DNA from: Schizochytrium sp. CCTCC M209059
Taxonomy: Eukaryota; Sar; Bigyra; Thraustochytrida; Thraustochytriidae
Reading direction: 5' to 3'
NCBI GenBank assembly: GCA_000818945.1
Contig: KN805402.1
Span: forward strand, 240,276 to 304,275
Length of the DNA: 64,000 nt
Shown piece after piece: positions 50,801-57,700 of the stretch (positions are counted from its first letter, which is position 1; each line of letters opens with the position of its first letter). Under the pieces are notes generated by a model. The model was not told the DNA's origin, did no database searches, and saw only the letters and a program-made list of their open reading frames with translations. Position numbers and translations under genes: made by a program.

Positions 50801-53189
50801 TGACATTGAGTATGTAGCTCGAGAGCACGAGCGAATGAACCGCGAGGCTCTTGCGTTCGTAAGTGACATACAGACTCTTGGTGAACGCATGGTGCGCCCC
50901 CCACTTGTCCAGAATGCATCATGGTCTCGAGGTAGAGAAGCCATCTTTCGCATGGCAGATTCTGTGGTGGATGTCGTGGACACCTGGCGGGAAGAGCACC
51001 CTGACGAGTCGACAGGCGGTGCAGACCCGGCACGAGGCAGCGAAGGTGAGAATGAAATTGATCCCATGGAAACCTTACATGGTCGCGCTGCGCACGCTGT
51101 GGGCGAAGCAGTTGATGCTTTCATGGAGGAGGTGGACAGTGACGTAGCGGCTTCTCGACTAATTGCGCTTCAAGACGTGGTTGCAAGTGTATCGCTCGAC
51201 AACTTCAAGCTATGCTCACGGTTCGACCAGGCCGGCGACCTCTTCGCTGGAGTTCGGGTTCTTGTAACCGCAGACCTGGCGGTGCGAGCAAGCGAGGGTG
51301 ACACAAACGTCCCAGACGAAATCGATGTCGACTGCAAGCTCAAGTCTCTTTGCAAGACTGTGGAGTGGCTCGTGCATGCCGGCTGTGCCAGCATTCTCAT
51401 TGCAGACGGGTCATCACGCGTGCAAGACACGCAAGCCGTGTATAGCAGCGTTGCAGAAGAGCTTGGTACGCGGCTTGGGCGCGAAGTAGTCTTCATATCC
51501 GATCTTACTGATGAAGATGCAAAGGATGCACTTGGTCTGGTGCCTCAAAATGACGGCGACGAAGGCGAAGGCGAAGATGCGGACGACGATGACCAAAGTG
51601 ATGGTAGTGCGACGGATGAAGACGAAGATCAGGACGAAAAGAGTAGTGAACGAGGATCGTCTCCTCGAGGTTCAGAAAATGGTTCTGAAAAGGTTGGACT
51701 GGGCGCGGACTCGGTTGGTAATGCGAACGCGAACGCGACGCCGCGAGCTCGAGTCGAGCCGGACGACGTCGCTATTCTATGCCTTGATGCTCGTTCGAGT
51801 ATAAGTCGCACGGGAGATCTTGCGGCAGTTCTCGCAACATATGCAGAAGTCGTTGTGCATGACTCCCTTTACAGCATGCAGACCTACGCTGCCACCAACA
51901 CTGATGAGGTTTCGCTCGAGCACTTTGGCGGATTCGGAGTCGAGTCAGATGCTCAAGAAAGCGCAGAAGCTTTAAAGGCCAAATCAATCCTCGTCATCGG
52001 GGGCGAACCGAACGAGTACCCGAAGGGGCAGGGTCCTCAAAAGGAAGCTGAGCTAGACGCTGATCATGACAGGGACAGTGGCAGTGAGGATGAGGACGAG
52101 GACGAGGACGAGGATGATGAAAATGAGGACGAGCAGGTGGAAGAAGAGGAATCCAGAGAAGAAGCTGTCGCTGGCAAAGATTCATCAAGAGAAGGACAAG
52201 AAGCAGATGTCGATGACAATGCGAGTGTCGAGTCGGATACAAGTGCAGGCTCGAGCTCAGAATCGGAGTCTAGTTCTGATGGAAGTATATCTGAGCCTGA
52301 GATCAACCCTTCCCAAGCTGGGTACATGCAAGATCTCGCTGTCTTGGAAGGCGCGATCCGCAGTGGCAACTCTTCCGCTGTGCTCATTGTGGGTCCACTC
52401 GCTAATCTCTTTGAAACAGCCGTCGCCGAGCTTGGTGCCGCGGCGAAAGCACGGCTTCTTTTGATCGCTCAAGGGGATCAGGCTGAGCTCGTCATTCCCG
52501 AAGAAAGCCACCTTGTTTGCTCGCCGCTGAGTGCAGAAGGGAAGACGATTGCTGCCCGAGAGCAGGAATGGGCTCGCGCTATTCTCGAGCAGGCGAGACT
52601 GCGTCGAGTCATGATCAAGGTCTTCTCCCGTGCCGATGCGAGAACGACTCGCCAAGAGCTGACAAGTTTTGTTCAGCGTACAGATGCTGAGAGCCCGGTG
52701 CTCTTTTTGAACGCAGTTCCCGAAGAATACGCCACGAGGCTTCTCTTGCGACAGTTTGGCAAAGCCGGGAACGAAGTCGTTGCGTATGCGCCTCAGGTAT
52801 GGACTCAACTTGATATTCTCAAGTCAGGAGCGCACGAAGACGACAGCCTCGAAGAAGAGATGGATGAAGAAGACCGAGCGATGCTCGAGGATAATACGGA
52901 GGCTGAGGAAGATGAGGATGAGGAAGACGCTGGCAACGAAGACAGCGAAACCGCAGACAAGGACACAAGCAAGACGGATGCGCCTCCTGCAGGAGGAGAC
53001 GGCCAAAGCAACGAGGAGGATGAGGATCCTTATCGTCTTCAAGACGTCAAGGTAATGACGTGGGGCTCCACCGTCCGCCAACTTCTCTCGTTGCAGAATA
53101 TTGAGATCCCACAAGGGCTTCGTACCCCAGTCGAAATCTCCGAAGGAGCTGCAGAGCTTGAAACAGAGGGTCTTAGACAGCTAGAATAA
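47880..53189 (+). CDS. MYCBPAP-like protein fused to a degenerate PGK-like domain
   Basis: Single exon, 1769 residues. Residues 1-280 are Ser/Thr-rich and disordered. A charged helical stretch and a conserved-looking region (about 290-830) follow, including an immunoglobulin-like beta segment (THVVHLHNTGSTALFFRWI). This pattern resembles MYCBPAP, a ciliary central-apparatus protein (recognised by eye only). After acidic linkers, about 1115-1640 follows the order of phosphoglycerate kinase blocks: AGVRVLVTADLAV, VEWLVHAGCASILIADGSSR, SVAEELGTRLGREVVFISD, DDVAILCLDAR, then AEVVVHDSLY. Key residues differ (AxDLAV for RVDFNVP; DSLYSMQTYAAT for DAFGTAHRAHAS), so kinase activity is unlikely. Three acidic inserts interrupt it (about 1221-1260, 1388-1470, 1650-1717). 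The ATG has A at -3. AATAAA overlaps the stop. Confidence 0.75.
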   Translation: MSEAEVVGVSADARTDEVMHNDSDETEARGENEQVTFPMRPGKKRVLVRGNKAAQRDSDASSANIRGMKAQPLPSANQQTVTVESPTAGRRKVYVARSVDMGEVVVNTSNQTLSPTGPNAANKKVYETPFGTCTAPLSTSTAQTSGFDPTAGPGTAAGGLSSRTSANHSSINAPSGKAGAIRYDAQGQVLAYSILGSVEDFARLSRTSTAHSSGSLSRSPSRLSRRSSRRASARFEQMRMNRSQSILSPGSPGFESQLNVGAESIAAGPSVGDPASSPQIPPSSVNREAYLEQVRRLAAEETRVRAEASKARDEALRKRKEASMLTHERLLARRQERALAAHAEWQREWAHFKQTMCALSGKDLDDLVISRADSYRERMEEYNYISAAIPHHEKHGSEYWKMSLRGLGTRYVAVGNIFSGLFCPVNESSKNEMQMVRIPRLHNNSQLARRGIDKPSWRDSPILQRRQRNLARELRKLRPHLLTDEDADALVLRGEPLLEWAYVSMEVDALDEAGQLQGKAAARSHDELLQDQNEAEEEGLIEKSLSSALEFSSREDTPRVGPQCELLGASAVQALGVSSPKSSRHGHEESTQASWAISFATVGSEVSTHVVHLHNTGSTALFFRWITQDVQPATADNLSNVFYCSAPDGVVLPDCKQEIVFSFASTRAGAWKQVWTLDTTPTAHANKRLSVELRAVCDLLDDTRTQRFAALDQLILQGEKHESSISDMIVQKHAAEAQRIAEEDPEYGLSAEALLELRRKRFETANRALGLYYHPALEDEILDLARSVFSKLHAYDMVFDPVHRDAEIDAKVDVALQSWKRTPSLVALRVAVASIARGDPLRPRCRAPTITDEIAHESEQNELSNAVDDADETGEKESGSGEEGGVGEIPENASSVSMVEDDERLVDAHSEIPDDAKLEHDTSEQVHGEDTVNEDGEAPNEQVAADDISEDLGLAPTSDDVTDDAASDATEDADDIEYVAREHERMNREALAFVSDIQTLGERMVRPPLVQNASWSRGREAIFRMADSVVDVVDTWREEHPDESTGGADPARGSEGENEIDPMETLHGRAAHAVGEAVDAFMEEVDSDVAASRLIALQDVVASVSLDNFKLCSRFDQAGDLFAGVRVLVTADLAVRASEGDTNVPDEIDVDCKLKSLCKTVEWLVHAGCASILIADGSSRVQDTQAVYSSVAEELGTRLGREVVFISDLTDEDAKDALGLVPQNDGDEGEGEDADDDDQSDGSATDEDEDQDEKSSERGSSPRGSENGSEKVGLGADSVGNANANATPRARVEPDDVAILCLDARSSISRTGDLAAVLATYAEVVVHDSLYSMQTYAATNTDEVSLEHFGGFGVESDAQESAEALKAKSILVIGGEPNEYPKGQGPQKEAELDADHDRDSGSEDEDEDEDEDDENEDEQVEEEESREEAVAGKDSSREGQEADVDDNASVESDTSAGSSSESESSSDGSISEPEINPSQAGYMQDLAVLEGAIRSGNSSAVLIVGPLANLFETAVAELGAAAKARLLLIAQGDQAELVIPEESHLVCSPLSAEGKTIAAREQEWARAILEQARLRRVMIKVFSRADARTTRQELTSFVQRTDAESPVLFLNAVPEEYATRLLLRQFGKAGNEVVAYAPQVWTQLDILKSGAHEDDSLEEEMDEEDRAMLEDNTEAEEDEDEEDAGNEDSETADKDTSKTDAPPAGGDGQSNEEDEDPYRLQDVKVMTWGSTVRQLLSLQNIEIPQGLRTPVEISEGAAELETEGLRQLE

Positions 53190-53779
53190 ATCTTGAACAT
53201 GTTAACTGTTATGGGCCTCCCACTCGTGAGAAAGCAGCAGCGGTGGCGGCGGTTGATCTAGGAAAATGCGTCGAAAATCATTATCACTTGCTACCATACT
53301 GATTTGTGGCACACACTTTTTTATCCGTTGAGCTTGCGGTGGCACTGCCTTGCTGTTAGCTGGTCTCTAAAGCAACCCATCTTTTTCGTTTTGGGAGATT
53401 AACCTTGAAACTGTGACTTCAGCACGGAGACGGAGCCTGATGATTGATTGCTTGCCAGTTCTTTGCCTCCTTTGCATGGCCGATGCCTGCGGCAAGGCAA
53501 TGCACGCTTGGAAGAGGGCGGTGCTTGTTAGAGGTAAGAGGGGTGCAACTTGCGTAGGTGGACTCGGTCTCGCCATTGGTGCCGACCGAGCCGTCCGCGC
53601 TCGCTGCGTCATGCACCTTGCGAGAAACGACCGCGCCGCAGCTGCGCCTGAGTTTGTGATTTTTTGGTGAGCTGGTCCAGGGAAGCTTGGTCGATACGTT
53701 GGGGCACTCGGACGGAGCGCCCCGCACACGGAAGCTGCAGGGCGCTTGGTTCCGTTCGTCAATCGCCCTCGACTTCCAG

Positions 53780-53832
53780 TGCATTGCACTGCACTGCTCT
53801 GCACTGCTCTGCTCTGTTCTGCTCTATTCTGC
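53780..53832. repeat. Period-5 array (TGCAC/TGCTC)
   Basis: About ten consecutive CTGCA/CTGCT/CTGTT units read directly, some 870-920 bases upstream of the cyclase ATG. Confidence 0.8.
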
Positions 53833-54082
53833 GGCAGTGGCAGCCTGCCTGAATGGGTGGGGGGGGTACTCAAACCCTAGCCTGGCAAGAAGGCGAGAAG
53901 GAACCTGAAAGCCGCGCGCAACTCCGCCTCCCTGACAGGCCTCCCTCCGCTCCTGCAGTGCCTGCTGCAAGCACCTCGCCTCTTTCGCGCACACCCCCCT
54001 TGCGCACACCCCCTCGCGTTACGTAACGCGCGTTACCAGCCTTCCTCTCGCCGCCTTGCTTGCTTGCGTTGGCTCGCCAGGA

Positions 54083-54146
54083 CAGCGCAGCGCAGAACAA
54101 GAGCAGAGCAGAGCAGAGCGAGCAGCGCAGCGCAGAGCGGAGCGGC
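54083..54146. repeat. Period-5 array (GCAGC/GCAGA)
   Basis: Repeated GCAGC, GCAGA and GCGAG units with minor breaks, some 555-620 bases upstream of the cyclase ATG. Confidence 0.75.
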
Positions 54147-54299
54147 GGCCGGTCTGCCGACGTGCGCGCGGGCTGCCTCGCGCCGACGCCGCCGCTGCCG
54201 CTGCCGCTGGCAGAGCGGCGGAGGCAGAGCGCGACTCGGCGTCGCGGAGGGAGGCGAGCGAGGCCGGGCGAGGCCAGGCGAGAGGCGTCCGTGCAGCGG

Positions 54300-54327
<28 letters not shown>
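54300..54327. repeat. (CT)n tract upstream of the cyclase gene
   Basis: About 14 uninterrupted CT units on the plus strand, 374 bases before the cyclase ATG. The gene at 7236 has a CT run at a comparable distance. Confidence 0.9.
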
Positions 54328-54331
<4 letters not shown>

Positions 54332-54700
54332 GGAGAGCTGGGTCGACAAATTGAGAGCGCTCGCAGCCGCGGCGCGGCAGGCGCGAGGCGGAGGCACGCG
54401 AGGCGGCGAGGCGGCGAGCGGAGCGCAGAGAGGCAAGCTGCGACACGCAGCGGCGGCGCCGAGCGCAGAGGCAAGCTTCGTGCGCCGAAGAGGACGAGAG
54501 AGCGCCGCGCTGTTGATTGACCTCGACGAGTGCTGCTGGCGCGGGCGCCGGTGCTGCTGCTTCTTGTATTTACTTGTGCGTGTGTGTTTGTGTCGGTGCT
54601 CAGCGGTCGCGATTGTAGCATCGCCATCAGCAGCACCAAGAGCGACGGCAGCCATCGAGCAAACGAGCTAGCTATTGCCGTCTGGTGAGCGTGTTGAAAA

Positions 54701-57700
54701 ATGTCCACAGACTTGCCGGACGGAAGCGAGCCGCAATTGCCGTCGCCCGAAGAACCAACCAAAATCGCCATTGCTCTCGAGGCGTCCGAAAAATCGAAGA
54801 TAGACGCTGCTCGCATAGAGAGGAATGATGCTTTGGAATCCACAGACATTGCTGTCGCGGAAGAAGGCAAAGCGGACGACACCGTGCTGGCTGCAGAGAC
54901 TGCCGCGAACAAAGGAGTTCAAGAAGAGCACACATCAGACGAAAAACCAGACACTAATCCGCAAGTGCCCGAGGAGACTATTTCTTCCGGCGAAACAACA
55001 AATGAGCAAAGCTCCCAGGTACCGTCCGCACTACTGCTGCCAGGCGAGAATGCAGCCAGTGCCGCCAAACCATCCACAATCTCCAAACAATCCTCAAAAG
55101 GAGGTTCGTTTGCAATCAGTGCCCAAACTTCCTTTGAAAACCTCAAGCTCATCGCAAGCCTTGTCCCGGCTCGAGTGATACGATATCATCTGGAGCACAA
55201 GGATGTATCTACGCTGGAAGCTTTTTCAGAGGAGTTCGAGGGCGCTGTTCTCTTCGCGGATATTTCCGGATTCTCAAGCTTGGCAGAAAAACTTGCGAAA
55301 GATTTGAACTGCGCAGCAAACGCAGCGGAAAACCTTTCGTCTTACATTGGTAAATCTCTCGAGAAAATGGTACACGAGGTATGCTCCAAAGGCGGAGACG
55401 TAATCAAGTTCGCGGGTGATGCCATCTTGACTGTCTTTCCCGCAAGCAAATTTCGCGACCTGAACGATGCCACATTGTGCTGCATTCAGGTCGCCATGAA
55501 TCTTCTCCAGCTCGATCTCAAGGCAGGTGGAGTGCAGCTTTCCATACACTGCGGCGTGGGTGCTGGCAGCGTCGTGAGCTATCACGTTGGCGGACGGTAC
55601 AATCGCTGGGAATATGTAATTACAGGAGATCCGATCGAACAAATTGGTTCTGCTGAACCGGAGGCGTCTGCAGGCGAAGTCGTTATCGCAAAGTCGGCGT
55701 ACGAGCGCATCGCCTCGGAACTGATTGGCAAGGCCCTTCCGAGTGGAAATTTTCGCATTGACAAACTCCGAAGTCCTTTCGAGCTTGTTTCGCACCCGTT
55801 TGTGACATCGGAGCTGGAATGTTTACTCCAAGAGCCGACTCAGCTGCTTCGCATGGACGAGTGTTTACGAAGTTACGTTCCGCGTCCTGTTCTGCAGGCT
55901 ATCGATGCTGGACAGAGCTTGTGGTTCTCCGAGTTGCGGCTTTGTTCGACTTTATTTTGTCGCCTCAAGGGTCTCAAGTTCAACAGTCGAGAAAACCTGG
56001 ATCTCATTCATCAGGCGGTTCGCCTCGTCCAAAAGAACGTCTACGCTTACGAAGGAACTTTGTGCAGATTTATCGTCGACGACAAGGGTGCAGGGCTACT
56101 CCTTGCATTCGGTCTCCCTCCATTCATGCACGAGAACGACCCGGTGCGCGCAACGAGGTCAGCACTCGATATATGCGCAGCTCTTTCAGATCTTGTCAAC
56201 GATGACGACGAAGCATTGAGCGCGTCCATCGGCGTCACGAGTGGGCGCGTCTTTTGTGGGACAACGGGCGGTGGAGTTCGATGCGAATACACCCTGCACG
56301 GAACGCTCGTGAATCTCGCGGCGCGGTACATGGTTGCCGCCAAAACTGGTGTGCTCTGTGGACAAACCACATACCGTGAAGCGTGCGAAGCGATCGAATT
56401 TGGCGAGCCTGAAAAGCTCAAAGTCAAAGGTAAGGAAGAGGAAGTACTCGTGTACCGACCTATTGGCCCGAAGGCACAACAAGGATTCGAAAATGCCAAG
56501 TCGCCTCTGTTGGGCAGAACTGCGGAGATGGAAATCGTCTCTCAAGCCCTGCAGCGCATCTCGCAGCACAGCCTTCTCTCAGAGGTCGTTCTCTTCACGG
56601 GCGAGGCCGGTATCGGCAAGTCGAGACTCATGCAGGAAACGTATGCGGAGGCACTGAAGTTCGAGTGCGGCGTGATCGTGGGAAAAGGACAGGACACCGA
56701 GAGCGCTACCGCCTTTTATGTGTTTCGCAGTATTCTATCGCAACTGGTGAATCATTACTTTACCAAAGTTGTCTGGTATCGATTTGAGGTTTGGCAGGAA
56801 ATTGAACGCCAGAGTCTAGTGCAAGGTGTTGCATCCGCATTCTCAGAGAATTTCTCACAGTCACTGTATACCAAGTACCTGTCTAAGTCGTTTTTCGAGC
56901 ACCTCGAGGAAGCGTGCCGGCCGCAGGTCGACTCTTCCACGGACGCAGTTGGTGGCCAGGCCTCCTCCTCGCCCTCTTACAGTGTGGCAGGGGCCGGAAA
57001 CAATAATATGCAGAATGGGCACATGGGTGGGTCTCAGGCCCAGCGACACCGTGGCGTGAGCAGCAGCGTTGGAGACGATATTGGAGGCGATCATTCCACA
57101 GACTTTCTCAAGTATATGGGACTGATGGAAAACCCGATATCGAACGAGTTCAACGCGTCCCCAGAGCCTTCAAAGCGAACTATCCCTCCTTTGGAGTCTC
57201 TGCCTGACCATCTTCGACTCCATGTGGTTCGCGATATGATTCCCGTGGGCAAGGACAACCTCGAAGAAATGTATCCGCTTTTGAGCATTCTAATCCCCAA
57301 GGTGGTGCAAGGTTCTGACACGGAGACGACGGCAAAGATGCGAAACGACATTCGAGCGGAGAACCGCATGCGGCTCATCAAAGAGATCTTTACTAAGTGC
57401 GCCGCCGAGCTCGAGTCACTTCATGAGCTGCGGCGCGTCGTGGAGGCGCAGGCAGAGCGGCGGCTGAAGGCTCTAAGCCGCTTGGGTGTGAATATCGATC
57501 CTGCTCCTCGGCAAGACCACGCACACGGGTCTTCTCAGAACATTAGTTTTCGTGGAGCATCAACGAGCGGAAGCGAGGAAACAGGGTCGAGAGCGAAGCG
57601 CCGAGGCAAAAGCAAAGAATCCTCGAGTGGGGCGGAGGATGAACACTCGGCAGCCTCGCTGGCCATGGTCGACGAGCACCAAGCGAGCCCTCTTCCAGAG

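Larger units (their letters stand above)
53190..54700. promoter_or_regulatory. Long 5' flank of the soluble adenylyl cyclase gene
   Basis: The first ~500 bases are mixed sequence. From 53780 on there are several period-5 arrays (53780-53832, 54083-54146), GC-rich sequence, and a (CT)14 tract at 54300-54327. Long open frames in several reading frames overlap the repeats and encode Arg/Ala/Ser/Glu runs. I treat all as noncoding leader or promoter. Confidence 0.5.

Noticed and set aside
53413..53670. Short plus-strand frame between the MYCBPAP-like and cyclase genes
   Set aside because: No domain, and no support beyond being open.
54033..54671. Multiple long open frames on both strands before the cyclase
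   Set aside because: They overlap GCAGC and CT repeats and encode Arg/Ser/Glu runs; this is consistent with leader sequence.
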